Shown here piece by piece: positions 19,827-28,399 of a DNA stretch of 49,236 nt. Origin of the DNA: Meiothermus sp. Pnk-1 (GTDB lineage Bacteria; Deinococcota; Deinococci; Deinococcales; Thermaceae); assembly GCF_003226535.1 (NCBI RefSeq), contig NZ_QKOB01000015.1:1-49236 (forward strand), read 5' to 3'. A program made the position numbers and the translations under genes. The notes below the pieces were generated by a model. It saw only the letters and a program-made list of their open reading frames with translations, was not told the DNA's origin and ran no database searches. Numbering within the stretch: position 1 is the stretch's first letter; the number at the start of each line of letters is the position of its first letter.

Positions 19827-20648
19827 CTATAAAGTTGAGTGCATCTTAGTCAAGCCATCCCGCAGGAGCCGCTGCCTAAGCGCTTCATAAAGCAAGAGTG
19901 CCGCTGAAACCGAGACGTTGAGGCTATCGGCCTGGCCCCGCATGGGGATGCGCACCTTGGTCTGGGCGGCCTTGAGCCAGAGCGCGCTTAGCCCCTCGTG
20001 CTCTGGCCCTACGGCGATGGCCACGGGAGGGCGCAGGTCGGCCTCCCAGTACAGGGTGTGGGTGTGGGGGGTGGCGGCGACGAGGGGTAGGTTATGCTGC
20101 TGGATCCAGTCCAAGACCTCGGATTCGGAGGCGGCCAGCGTCCGGAGGGAGAAGACCACCCCGGTGCTGTTGTGGATCACCTGGGGGCTGTAGAGGTCCA
20201 CCCCGCCCGCCACCAGCACCGCCTCCGCCCCGGCGGCGTCCGCCGAGCGCAGTAGGGCCCCCAAGTTGCCGGGCTTCTCCAGCCCCACCGCCACCAGGAT
20301 GAGGGCGCTGGAGGAGGGTGGGTAGTCCTTCAAGGTCTGCCGGGGACTTCGCGCCGAGGCGATGATCCCCGCCGGGTTTTCCCGCGGGCTGAGTCTCTTC
20401 AGTACCGCCTCGGAGACCTCGAGCAGGGCTAACCCCTCCCGCCGCAGCGCGGCGTATACCCGCTGCTCCTCGGGGTTCAATCCCCCCTCCCAAACCAGGG
20501 CCTGCTCGAGTTCGATCCCCGCTTGCAAAGCCCGCTCGATCTCGCGGGCCCCTTCGATCAGGAAGCGCTGCTCGCTAGTGCGGTGTCTGCGCTCGAGGAG
20601 ACGGGCGAGCGCCTTGATGCGAGGGTTGGCCGGACTGGTGATGCGCAT
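19827..20648 (-). CDS. TrmH/SpoU-family RNA 2'-O-methyltransferase
   Basis: SPOUT-knot enzymes of this family 2'-O-methylate ribose in rRNA or tRNA using SAM. The 273-residue protein has an N-terminal substrate-binding domain (residues 1-95, with ITSPANPRIKALARLLERR and RFLIEGAREIERAL). A catalytic domain follows with motif 1 EKPGNLGALLRSADAAG, motif 2 AVGPEHEGLS, and motif 3 ADSLNVSVSAALLLYEALRQR. Target RNA cannot be told from sequence. It ends close to the groES promoter and starts 3 nt after the pantothenate-kinase-like gene, so the two are likely cotranscribed. Confidence 0.92.
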   Translation of the reverse strand: MRITSPANPRIKALARLLERRHRTSEQRFLIEGAREIERALQAGIELEQALVWEGGLNPEEQRVYAALRREGLALLEVSEAVLKRLSPRENPAGIIASARSPRQTLKDYPPSSSALILVAVGLEKPGNLGALLRSADAAGAEAVLVAGGVDLYSPQVIHNSTGVVFSLRTLAASESEVLDWIQQHNLPLVAATPHTHTLYWEADLRPPVAIAVGPEHEGLSALWLKAAQTKVRIPMRGQADSLNVSVSAALLLYEALRQRLLRDGLTKMHSTL

Positions 20649-20651
20649 AGC

Positions 20652-21488
20652 TCAGCCCCGGTCGGCGGTTACCAGCACCGCCCCCAGCGCAGTGGCCGCT
20701 CCTGCCTCCTGGGGGATGAGCGGTTTGGGTTCGACCTGGTAAAACTCCCACACGGCTAGGATCGCTTTGCGGATCGGCTCCAAATCGGGCAGGTGGCCTA
20801 CTACCACCACCTCGCGCAGCCCGGCCGCCTTGGCCGCGCCCAGGGCCACCACCCCGATCACCTGACCGACCATCACCACCAGCCCGGCGGCGATGTCCTC
20901 GCGCTTGGGTGGGCCTGGGAGGCTTCCCACCTTGCCAAAGTTGACCGCGGTGGCCGAAGGGGGCAGGTGGCCGATCCCCCCACCGATGGCGTCTTGGAGG
21001 GTGGAGTCTACCCCGGCGGGATCTCCCCGCGCGGCCAGGTGGGCGATCTCCAGCGGATGGCTGGTCCCGATCAAGAGCTTGGCGAGCCCCAGCAGGGTTC
21101 CCCCGCCCACCGCGCTCCCGGTGAGGTGCTGGGTCTTCTTGCCCCAAGCGGCGATCATGGCGGTTCCGGTGCCCGCCGAGACCACCAGGGCTTCTTCTAG
21201 CCCCGCCAGGGCCAGCCCCCCGCGCCCCACCGCCTCGGCTTCCCCTGCTTTGTAGAGGGGAACCCCCTCGATCTCGTCGGGTAGGGTGCGGTGGAGCCCG
21301 CCGGTGGTGGCGATGGCCTCGAGCTCGCTGATCTCCTGCTTTCCCGCCGCCAGGGCTTTATGCACCAAGGCTTCGCTGGCCGGGCCAGCGTGGGGCAGGA
21401 CCCAGTGCTGGAGCAATTTTCCTTTGTGCACCAGCACTACGTCGGTGTTGGTGAGGCCGAAGTCGATACCGATTCGCAGGCCAGCCAT
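20652..21488 (-). CDS. Type II pantothenate kinase-like protein
   Basis: The 278-residue protein has the ASKHA-fold phosphate motifs: GIDFGLTNTDVVLV at the N-terminus, VVSAGTGTAMIAA near residue 110, and GSAVGGGTLLGLAKLLIG. These resemble eukaryotic-type (Fumble / CoaW) pantothenate kinases, which catalyse the first step of CoA synthesis. It could be another sugar- or cofactor-kinase of the same superfamily. The neighbouring SpoU gene (3 nt downstream) and small acidic protein gene (6 nt upstream) appear to form one operon, with no CoA gene nearby. Confidence 0.68.
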   Translation of the reverse strand: MAGLRIGIDFGLTNTDVVLVHKGKLLQHWVLPHAGPASEALVHKALAAGKQEISELEAIATTGGLHRTLPDEIEGVPLYKAGEAEAVGRGGLALAGLEEALVVSAGTGTAMIAAWGKKTQHLTGSAVGGGTLLGLAKLLIGTSHPLEIAHLAARGDPAGVDSTLQDAIGGGIGHLPPSATAVNFGKVGSLPGPPKREDIAAGLVVMVGQVIGVVALGAAKAAGLREVVVVGHLPDLEPIRKAILAVWEFYQVEPKPLIPQEAGAATALGAVLVTADRG

Positions 21489-21494
21489 GCGGGA

Positions 21495-21899
21495 CTAGCG
21501 GGGCAGGAGAGGGCGCAGGTACTCGAGCACTTCGGGGTAGTCGAAGGTGTAAACCGCCCCGTTGGGAAGGCTCATCTCCAAGGTGTCTTCCCCCGGATAG
21601 AGGAGCCGCCGCAGGACCAGCAACCCTTTGGGTTCGATCAGCTCGACTTCGGCTGCGGTGTATGAACCCTCCTCCGGGACATGGGCTCCTTGAGTCCAGG
21701 ACTGGCCGCCCTCGATCTCCTCGGGTTCCTCGCCGTCCAGCTCGAACTCGTCGGGATCGATAATTTCTCCTTCTTCGAGCCGGGCGAAGGCCTCGGCCAG
21801 CGCGAGCGCCTCGATCAACAGCCGTTCCTCGCTTCCGTCGTCCAGGATCAGCTCGAGGGTCTCTTCGTCCTCGAGTATCTTCGCACTCAAGCCTTCCAT
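21495..21899 (-). CDS. Small acidic protein of unknown function
   Basis: I do not recognise this 134-residue protein. It is very acidic, with long Glu/Asp-rich runs in the first 65 residues (for example EEGEIIDPDEFELDGEEPEE). The more ordered C-terminal part has YTAAEVELIEPKGLLVLRRLLYPGED and ends PEVLEYLRPLLPR. No signal peptide or membrane segment. It has a good AAAGGAGG ribosome site and lies 6 nt before the pantothenate-kinase-like gene, so it is very probably real and cotranscribed. Confidence 0.75.
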   Translation of the reverse strand: MEGLSAKILEDEETLELILDDGSEERLLIEALALAEAFARLEEGEIIDPDEFELDGEEPEEIEGGQSWTQGAHVPEEGSYTAAEVELIEPKGLLVLRRLLYPGEDTLEMSLPNGAVYTFDYPEVLEYLRPLLPR

Positions 21900-21977
21900 C
21901 TCAGCCTCCTTTGGCCCCTGCGGAGCCCGACTCCCCGAGACTAAGCGGCCCCGGAGGAGTTTGCAATCGGTCGGGGG

Positions 21978-24296
21978 CTACCCCAGCACCACCTCGGCCT
22001 TCTCCAGGCGGTAACCGTTCTCTTTGGCTCCCAGCTTGAGGCGGATCTCGCCCACCTCGGGAAGTTCTTCCACCAACCGCGATACCCGCAACAACAGTTC
22101 TTGCAAGGCGCTGAGGTCGGCGTGCCCCTCGAGGGCGCGCAGCATCTCCCGGGCGTCCTTGTCGGTGAGCGGGGTGATGCGGGTGTCGAGGAGCTGGGGG
22201 CCTAGGGGCAGGTCCACCAGCTCGAGCGAAAGGACGGGTCCGAAAAGGGGGTCGCAGCGCACCGAGAGCTCGAGGTTTAGCCGTGCCGTAGGCGGGGCGT
22301 CAGCGGGGGAGGGTTGTGGTGCGGGAATGCCGAAAGCCTGGAGCAGGGATTGGGCCATTGCGGGGTTGAGCTTCCCCTTTCCGGCCTGGCGCACCAGCTC
22401 CCGGGCTAGCTCCTCCCTTGGGGCGAAATCCGGGATCTCGCCGGGCGGCTCCATGCGCCAGCGGGCGTACTGCACCGCCAGCGAGAGCGCCCGGGCTGCC
22501 GACTCCGGGAAGCGGTACACCGGGACTCGTTCGTTTCCGACGAATACCCGAGGCCGCCCCCCGGTCATGAAGCAAGCCAGCACGGTTTTGTTGAGACCGG
22601 CGGCCCGGGCCTCGGCCAGCGCCTGCCGCAACGCCTCGGCTACGGCCTCGGCGGAGGTGAAGCCCATGGGTACGAACAAGGCCATCGCACAGTCATAGGC
22701 CGGATCAGCCAGCACCTTGGCGGCGGTTTCGCGGTACTGAAGGGGGGTGGCCGCGCTCCCCAAGTCGAAGTGGGTGGCCTCGAGCCCGCTCGAGCGCAGC
22801 GCTTCCAGGGCTAGGCTGCCGGGGCCGCTGGCGTTGGAGACCAGGGCCACGCGGGGGCCGGCGGGTAAGGGTTGGAAGGTGAGCAGGGCGGCGGTATCGA
22901 AGACCTCCTCCAGGCTGTCGGCCCGGATCACCCCGGTCTGGCGGAAGAGGGCCTCCACCCGCGGATCGCGCCCGGGGCGCACCACCAGGATGGGTTTTTG
23001 CCGCCCCACCCGCCGCGCCAGCCGGGCGAAGCGGCGCGGGTTACCGAAGTTTTCGATGTATAGCAGGATGACCCCGGTCTCGGGGTCGTCTTCCCAAAAC
23101 TGGATGAGGTCGTTTGAGCTCACGTCGGCTTTAGCCCCCAAGCTGACAAAGCTCGAGATGCCGAGGCCCATCTCGCGGGCGTACTCCAGCACCGCCAGCC
23201 CCAGGGCCCCGCTTTGCGAGGAGAGGGCTAGCCGGCCACGAGGGGGCATCTCGGCCAGCCCAGCAGCCAGGCGCACCTCGGGGTGGGTGTGTACCATCCC
23301 GAGCGAGCCTGGCCCTACCAGCCGCATCCCGTAGCGCTGACAAACCTCCCCCAGGCTTTGGATCTCCCTTTCGGAGAGCCCCACCGTGATCACGATCAGA
23401 GCCCGTACCCCGCGCTGGCCGCAGGCTTCGGCTGCGGAGATGACCTGGTCGGGCGGGACCGTGATCACCGCCAGGTCCACCGGCCCAGGTATGGCTTTCA
23501 CCGAGGGGTAGGCCAGGATCGAACCCACCACCAGCACCTCCCCGGCTGCGTGGGAAGCGGCCGGGTTCACCGGGTAGACCGGTCCGTCGAAGCGGTTTCC
23601 CACCAGGTTCTCCAGCACCCGGTAGCCCACGCTTTGGGGGTCGCGGCTGGCCCCCACCACCGCCACGCCCCGGGGCCGGAAGAAGGGTTGCAGCGAGGCT
23701 ATCGTGGCGATGCGCTCGCGCAGCTCAAAGCGCTCGACCATGGTGGCGTTGGGCTCGATTTCAAACTCCACCTCCACCTCGCCGGATTCGCTCTCGGTTT
23801 TGACGTTGAACCCCGAGGAGCGGAAGACCTCGAGCATCTGGCGGTTTTCCGCCAGGGTAAACGCGTGAAAGCGGCGAATTCCCCTCCGCGCTGCGATCAG
23901 CGCCAGGCGCTCCAAAAGCAGGGTTCCTAGACCCTTGCCCTGGAACCAATCGTCCACCAAAAAAGCCACCTCCGCCGAGTCCGCGCCGGGGCCTTCTTGT
24001 ACATACTCCCCGGTGGCGATCACCCGAGGGGGCTCTCCCGTCAGCACCAGCAGCGCGACCTTGTCCTCACCGGGGGTCTGTTTGAGCAGGAGGTCGGCCC
24101 CGGTCTCGGGACTTACCTCGGAGAAGAAGCGGAAGCTGCGGGCTTGGGGGGATAGGCGCGAGAGCAGCTCGACCAGCAGGGGCCGGTCGGCGGGGGTAGC
24201 GGGCCGTAGCAGGGCGGTACGCCCGTCCTTGAGCAGGATGGGGCCCTGCTCGAGGCCGTATTGCGGCAGTGGAGCGGGATAGTAGCGCTCAGGCAT
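21978..24296 (-). CDS. GNAT acetyltransferase fused to acyl-CoA synthetase (NDP-forming) domains
   Basis: The 772-residue protein joins an N-terminal GNAT domain (about residues 20-170, with acetyl-CoA loop VDDWFQGKGLGTLLLERLA) to a CoA-binding Rossmann domain. The Rossmann part (about 205-320) has FFRPRGVAVVGASRDPQSVGYRVLENLV. A succinyl-CoA-ligase-like domain follows, with LALSSQSGALGLAVLEYA and VSLGAKADVSSNDLIQFWEDDP. This resembles Pat/YfiQ-type lysine acetyltransferases, with domain order reversed from the E. coli enzyme. The final ATP-grasp region is short (about residues 645-772): DPLFGPVLSLEL is present but the usual nucleotide-binding segment seems missing, so a regulatory role is likelier than synthetase activity. 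The ATG at 24296 is preferred; a start at 24353 adds 19 odd residues. Confidence 0.85.
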   Translation of the reverse strand: MPERYYPAPLPQYGLEQGPILLKDGRTALLRPATPADRPLLVELLSRLSPQARSFRFFSEVSPETGADLLLKQTPGEDKVALLVLTGEPPRVIATGEYVQEGPGADSAEVAFLVDDWFQGKGLGTLLLERLALIAARRGIRRFHAFTLAENRQMLEVFRSSGFNVKTESESGEVEVEFEIEPNATMVERFELRERIATIASLQPFFRPRGVAVVGASRDPQSVGYRVLENLVGNRFDGPVYPVNPAASHAAGEVLVVGSILAYPSVKAIPGPVDLAVITVPPDQVISAAEACGQRGVRALIVITVGLSEREIQSLGEVCQRYGMRLVGPGSLGMVHTHPEVRLAAGLAEMPPRGRLALSSQSGALGLAVLEYAREMGLGISSFVSLGAKADVSSNDLIQFWEDDPETGVILLYIENFGNPRRFARLARRVGRQKPILVVRPGRDPRVEALFRQTGVIRADSLEEVFDTAALLTFQPLPAGPRVALVSNASGPGSLALEALRSSGLEATHFDLGSAATPLQYRETAAKVLADPAYDCAMALFVPMGFTSAEAVAEALRQALAEARAAGLNKTVLACFMTGGRPRVFVGNERVPVYRFPESAARALSLAVQYARWRMEPPGEIPDFAPREELARELVRQAGKGKLNPAMAQSLLQAFGIPAPQPSPADAPPTARLNLELSVRCDPLFGPVLSLELVDLPLGPQLLDTRITPLTDKDAREMLRALEGHADLSALQELLLRVSRLVEELPEVGEIRLKLGAKENGYRLEKAEVVLG

Positions 24297-24359
24297 GATA
24301 AGCCTATTGTGCACGGCGGAAACCCCAAAGGGCCATGGGTCACCTGGTAGCATAAAGCC

Positions 24360-25697
24360 ATGCTGAGACTCGAGCTACATAACCTCCACCCAAGGCGGGT
24401 GGGAGAGTACGGCTTTGACCTGGCGGCGGCGTTGGAGGCGCACGCCGTCCAGCTCGAGGCTGCCCGCGACGCCCTCTGGGGCCGCAAGGACGACCCTGCC
24501 GAGTTTTTGGGTTGGATCGAGGTGCCCGAAGACACCCAGACCCTGCGCGAGGTGCTGCGCTACCGCGAGGCCAACCCTTGGGTGGAGGATTTGGTGGTGT
24601 TGGGCATCGGTGGCTCGGCGCTGGGAGCGCAGGCCGTGAACGCGGCCTTGGGCAAGGGGCCGGTGCGCCTGCACTTCGTGGACAACGTCGAGCCCGAGCC
24701 CATCCTCGAGCTGCTGCGCTCGCTCGAGCCGCGCAAGACGCTGGTCAACGTCATCAGCAAGTCGGGCTCCACCGCCGAGACCATGGCCGCCTTTCTGGCC
24801 TTCCGCAAGTGGCTCGAGGACGCCCTGGGCAGCGGCTGGAAGGAGCACGTGGTCGTCACCACCGACCCGGCTAAGGGTATCCTGCGCCCCTACGCCAAGA
24901 GCGAGGGGCTCACCGCCTTCGACGTCCCTCCGGCGGTGGGCGGGCGCTTCAGCGTGACCTGCCCGGTGGGTACGCTACCGCTGGCCTTCGCGGGGGTGGA
25001 CCTGGAAAACCTGCTGGCCGGGGCCCGTAAGGCCAACCATACCGCCCGTGACGCCCTGGAGCAAAACCTCCCCGCCCAGACCGCGCTCGTCCAGTACCTG
25101 GCTGCCGCCAAGGGGCTGAATATCACCGTGTTCATGCCCTACTCGACCCGGCTGCGCTTTTTGCCGGACTGGTTCGTCCAGCTCCACGACGAGTCGTTGG
25201 GCAAGATGCTAGACCGGCAGGGCCGGGCAGTCCGCAGCGGCACCACTGCCGTGCGGGCCATCGGTACCACCGATCAGCACGCCCAAGTGCAGCTTTTCCG
25301 TGAAGGACCGCACGATAAGCTGATTACCTTGGTGCGCCTCGAGCACCCCAGCGAAGACCTGGAGATCCCCGCCGTGGCCGGGCTCGAGGGCCTCGACTAC
25401 CTATTTGGGAAGAAGTTCTTCGACCTCCTCACCGCCGAGGCCAAGGCCACCGCCCATGCCCTCGCTAAAGCCGGGCAACCGAATTACACCATCCTCTTAG
25501 AAAAGCTCGATGCTTACCACCTGGGCTGGCTCCTGCAACACCTGATGTGGCAGACCGCCTTCCTGGGCGAACTCTGGAACATCAACGCCTTCGACCAGCC
25601 GGGGGTGGAGCTGGGCAAGGAGTACACCTACGCCTTGATGGGCCGCAAGGGGTACGAGCAGTTGGCCGAGGAGTTGAAGGCGGAAGAGGTCGAGTAA
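24360..25697 (+). CDS. pgi: Glucose-6-phosphate isomerase
   Basis: Pgi interconverts glucose 6-phosphate and fructose 6-phosphate. The 445-residue protein has the sugar-phosphate-binding LVVLGIGGSALGAQAV (about residues 79-94) and ISKSGSTAETMAAFL (about 137-151). The signature segments GGRFSV and DQPGVELGKEYTYALMG are also present. Length fits the shorter bacterial/archaeal-like PGI class. The start is supported by TAGCAT 6 nt before the ATG (leaderless). It is divergent from the GNAT fusion gene with only 63 bp between starts. Confidence 0.96.
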   Translation: MLRLELHNLHPRRVGEYGFDLAAALEAHAVQLEAARDALWGRKDDPAEFLGWIEVPEDTQTLREVLRYREANPWVEDLVVLGIGGSALGAQAVNAALGKGPVRLHFVDNVEPEPILELLRSLEPRKTLVNVISKSGSTAETMAAFLAFRKWLEDALGSGWKEHVVVTTDPAKGILRPYAKSEGLTAFDVPPAVGGRFSVTCPVGTLPLAFAGVDLENLLAGARKANHTARDALEQNLPAQTALVQYLAAAKGLNITVFMPYSTRLRFLPDWFVQLHDESLGKMLDRQGRAVRSGTTAVRAIGTTDQHAQVQLFREGPHDKLITLVRLEHPSEDLEIPAVAGLEGLDYLFGKKFFDLLTAEAKATAHALAKAGQPNYTILLEKLDAYHLGWLLQHLMWQTAFLGELWNINAFDQPGVELGKEYTYALMGRKGYEQLAEELKAEEVE

Positions 25698-25994
25698 AAT
25701 AACCCAGGTTGCCCCCTGTCCGACGACCTCCTGCCCCACAAGACACGGATCAACCGCCCGTGACCACGGGCCACAAGGACGACCCCCAGACCAAAGCCCC
25801 CTCCAGCGGTCTTTGGGGCAGACAAGGTGGCCGGTGCTCGAGGGGAACACCAACCCCGAGTCGCGCCACTCCTCGAGGGCGAGACAGCCTGGGGCTGGCT
25901 TCGCTGCTCCTCGCCGCAGGTATCGTCGAGGTTGGAGCGGCGACGGGCTCGAGAGGGCTTTGACCAAATTGGATCCATTGGATACACTTTGATC
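25698..25994. other. Gene-free stretch between pgi and the GntR gene
   Basis: About 300 bp hold no convincing ORF. A CCCGTG/CACGGG repeat near 25757-25770 and an imperfect CCCCAGACC/GGTCTTTGGGG hairpin near 25783-25817 may terminate pgi transcription. The last 35 bp are the promoter described separately. Confidence 0.4.
25960..25988 (+). promoter_or_regulatory. Promoter and possible operator of the gntR-acdS operon
   Basis: TTGACC (25960-25965), a 17-bp spacer and TACACT (25983-25988) lie 6 nt before the ATG, giving a leaderless message. The spacer holds a perfect palindrome TGGATCCA (25970-25977) and two direct ATTGGAT repeats 9 bp apart (25968 and 25977). These could be where the downstream GntR protein binds. 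Confidence 0.75.
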
Positions 25995-26651
25995 ATGACC
26001 GCCAACCCCAACAGGCCACCCGCCACCTCGCCCGATCGGGTTGCTCAGCAGTTGCGCGAGCGCATTCTGGGAGGCCAATACCCCGGCGGCACGACCTTGC
26101 GGCAGGAAGAGCTGGCCGCGGAGCTGGGGGTGAGCCGGATGCCCGTGCGTGAGGCCCTGCGACAACTGGCGGCGGAAGGGCTGCTAATCCTCCAGCCGCA
26201 TCGGGGTGCGGTGGTAGCCGAGCTTTCGATACCTGAGCTCGAGGAAGTCTACGAGATGCGCGCGGTGCTCGAGCCCCTGGCCCTGCGCCTGGCCATCCCC
26301 AGGCTGGGCAAGGGCCAGCTAGGCCAAGCCGAGGACGCCCTGGACGAGGCCGAGCAAGAACGCGACGGGCGGCGCCTGAGCGAGCTCAACTGGAAGTTCC
26401 ACGCTGCCTTGTACCGGCCCGCAGACCGCCCCCGCCTGCTTTCGACCATCGAGCTGCTTCACCTCAACGTAGACCGCTACATGCGGATGATCCTTACGGT
26501 AGTGCACCACCGCGAACAGTCCGACCGCGAGCACCGCGCTCTGCTCGAGGCCTGCCGGAGGCGGGAGGTTGAACAAGCCTCCAACCTGCTGCAGCGGCAC
26601 ATCGTCGAAGCCGGGCAACGCCTGGTGCGGTTTTTGCAGGAGAAGCCATGA
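25995..26651 (+). CDS. GntR-family transcriptional regulator (FadR/FCD subfamily)
   Basis: The 218-residue protein has an N-terminal winged helix (about residues 12-78): [51 protein letters not shown]-terminal all-helical FCD ligand-binding domain (about 85-210) carries metal/ligand-type residues in [10 protein letters not shown] and [13 protein letters not shown]. The ATG at 25995 follows a well-formed promoter; the longer in-frame ORF upstream is not coding-like. It overlaps acdS by 4 nt (ATGA). The context suggests it controls acdS and its own expression, probably in response to a carboxylate or amino acid; this is inferred. Confidence 0.9.
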   Translation: MTANPNRPPATSPDRVAQQLRERILGGQYPGGTTLRQEELAAELGVSRMPVREALRQLAAEGLLILQPHRGAVVAELSIPELEEVYEMRAVLEPLALRLAIPRLGKGQLGQAEDALDEAEQERDGRRLSELNWKFHAALYRPADRPRLLSTIELLHLNVDRYMRMILTVVHHREQSDREHRALLEACRRREVEQASNLLQRHIVEAGQRLVRFLQEKP

Positions 26652-27661
26652 AGCTGGAGAAGTTTCCCCGTTATCCGCTGATGTTTGGCCCTTCGCCGAT
26701 CCATCCCCTCAGAAGGCTCTCCGAGCACCTGGGGGTGGAAATCTGGGCCAAACGCGAAGACTGCAACAGCGGGCTGGCCTTCGGCGGCAATAAAGTGCGC
26801 AAGCTGGAGTACCTGATCCCCGATGCCCTGGCTCAAGGCTGCGACACCCTGGTCTCCATTGGCGGGGTGCAGTCCAACCACACCCGCCAAGTGGCCGCGG
26901 TAGCCGCCCATCTGGGCCTCAAAGCCCTGCTGGTGCAGGAGCACTGGGTCAACTACGAGGACCCCATCTACGACCAGGTGGGCAATATCCTCCTCTCGCG
27001 CATCCTGGGCGCCGAGGTCGAGCTCAGCCCGGCGGGCTTCAGCATTGGCCTGCGCGAAAGCTGGCAGCGGGCTTTGGATAAGGTGCGGCAGCGGGGGGGC
27101 AAGCCCTACGCGATCCCCGCTGGAGCCTCCGATCACCCGCTTGGTGGGCTGGGCTTCGCCCGCTTCGCCGAGGAGGTCGCGCAACAGGAAAAGGAACTGG
27201 GCGTCTTCTTCGACTACGTCATCGTCTGCTCGGTGACCGGCAGCACCCAGGCCGGAATGATCGTGGGTTTTGCGGCGCAGGACAGGCCGCGCAAGGTGGT
27301 GGGCATCGACGCCTCGGCCAAGCCGGCCGAAACCCGCGCCGCGGTGCTCAAGATCGCCCGCTTCACCGCCGAGGCCGTCGAGTTGGGGCGCGAAATCCTC
27401 GATGAGGACGTGATCCTGCTCGAGGACTACGCGGGACCGGAGTACGGCCTGCCCAACCAGGGGACCCTCGAGGCCATCCGGCTAGCGGCCCATCTGGAGG
27501 GCATGATCACCGACGTGGTCTACGAGGGCAAGTCCATGCACGCGCTCATCGACCTGGCCCGCAAGGGCAGGTTCGAAAAGGGCTCTCGGGTGCTCTACGT
27601 GCACCTGGGCGGAGCCCCGGCGATGAACGCTTACGCCGGCCTGTACCAGCCTAGCGCATAA
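26648..27661 (+). CDS. acdS: 1-aminocyclopropane-1-carboxylate (ACC) deaminase
   Basis: This PLP enzyme opens the cyclopropane ring of ACC, giving 2-oxobutanoate and ammonia. The 337-residue length and many blocks match known AcdS ([54 protein letters not shown]). PLP lysine is Lys49 in GGNK. Tyr292-Glu293 in VYEGKS and Leu320 in YVHLGGAP correspond to the Tyr294-Glu295 and Leu322 that mark genuine ACC deaminase over D-cysteine desulfhydrase. It is translationally coupled to the GntR gene. Free-living thermophiles do not obviously meet ACC, so the natural substrate deserves a test. Confidence 0.92.
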   Translation: MKLEKFPRYPLMFGPSPIHPLRRLSEHLGVEIWAKREDCNSGLAFGGNKVRKLEYLIPDALAQGCDTLVSIGGVQSNHTRQVAAVAAHLGLKALLVQEHWVNYEDPIYDQVGNILLSRILGAEVELSPAGFSIGLRESWQRALDKVRQRGGKPYAIPAGASDHPLGGLGFARFAEEVAQQEKELGVFFDYVIVCSVTGSTQAGMIVGFAAQDRPRKVVGIDASAKPAETRAAVLKIARFTAEAVELGREILDEDVILLEDYAGPEYGLPNQGTLEAIRLAAHLEGMITDVVYEGKSMHALIDLARKGRFEKGSRVLYVHLGGAPAMNAYAGLYQPSA

Positions 27662-27766
27662 AAAGGCTCGAGGCCGTCCCCCGAAAGTCCGAGAAAAGCG
27701 CCAGGCGGTGGGAACCGGGCTTATTGGGTTTGCAAAACGCCTTCGAAGCTCTGGTGGAGACTCCGC

Positions 27767-27793
27767 CCAAAGCGCCCTGCGGTGGGGCTTTGG
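27767..27793. terminator. Hairpin between convergent acdS and unknown gene
   Basis: CCAAAGC (27767-27773) and GCTTTGG (27787-27793) form a 7-bp stem with a 13-nt loop, in the 150-bp gap where two genes converge. No T-tract; a termination role is inferred. Confidence 0.35.
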
Positions 27794-27811
27794 AAGGTCA
27801 CAGGGGGCTGC

Positions 27812-28369
27812 TCAGTCGCGCAGGCCAGGTAGCAAGGGCTGGCCTTTGGGCAGACGGAACATCAGGTATTCCTGGCTGGCGGGTCGGGTGGGGGTAGGCT
27901 CGAGCTGCATCATCACCAGGCTCTCGATACGTCCTTCTACCCGCAAGAACAGCGGAGGAGCATAGCGCGGCTCACCGCGTTCGTAGCGGATTCCTTCCAA
28001 GGTATAGGAGAGAAATACCGATTCGTCGCGCTCGAGGTAATCCGGAGCGTACAGCGCCACCACGTCGGCTTCCTGGCGCTCGATTTGCAGCACTGCGTCC
28101 CACATGACCATCTGGGCGTCGGGTTGGCTCAGGTACTCGCCGAAGATTGGGCCCAGCCGGGCGTAGAAAGCATCGGGGGCGGCTTTGAGTTCGTAGTAGA
28201 GCCCGCCTGGGCCGTGCCATAGCCGCGCCACCGCGTTCTCCACCGCGTGTTCGCCCAGCCGTTCCCTAGCGTAGTCCCGGGCCAGCGCGAACGGCCCCTC
28301 GAGGGCCTGGCGGTCGCTTCCTAGCTCGAGGGTTTCCACCAAGTGCCGGTAAGGATCGAATTCGATCAA
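27812..28369 (-). CDS. Protein of unknown function
   Basis: I do not recognise this 185-residue, probably cytosolic protein. It starts IEFDPYRHLVETLELGSDRQALEG, contains a central VMWDAVLQIERQEADVVALYAPDYLERDESVFLSYTLEGIRYERGEP, and ends in a strand-rich part. No signal peptide, membrane helix or catalytic motif is evident. The start codon is TTG at 28369, supported by both GGAG 5 nt upstream and a perfect TATAAT (28379-28384). It lies just downstream of menG on the same strand but has its own promoter. Confidence 0.75.
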   Translation of the reverse strand: MIEFDPYRHLVETLELGSDRQALEGPFALARDYARERLGEHAVENAVARLWHGPGGLYYELKAAPDAFYARLGPIFGEYLSQPDAQMVMWDAVLQIERQEADVVALYAPDYLERDESVFLSYTLEGIRYERGEPRYAPPLFLRVEGRIESLVMMQLEPTPTRPASQEYLMFRLPKGQPLLPGLRD

Positions 28370-28399
28370 CTTGACTCCATTATAGGCTGAAAAGCAGGG

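Noticed and set aside
25827-25994. Longer GntR protein
   Set aside because: The extension lies upstream of a well-formed promoter placed 6 nt before ATG 25995.
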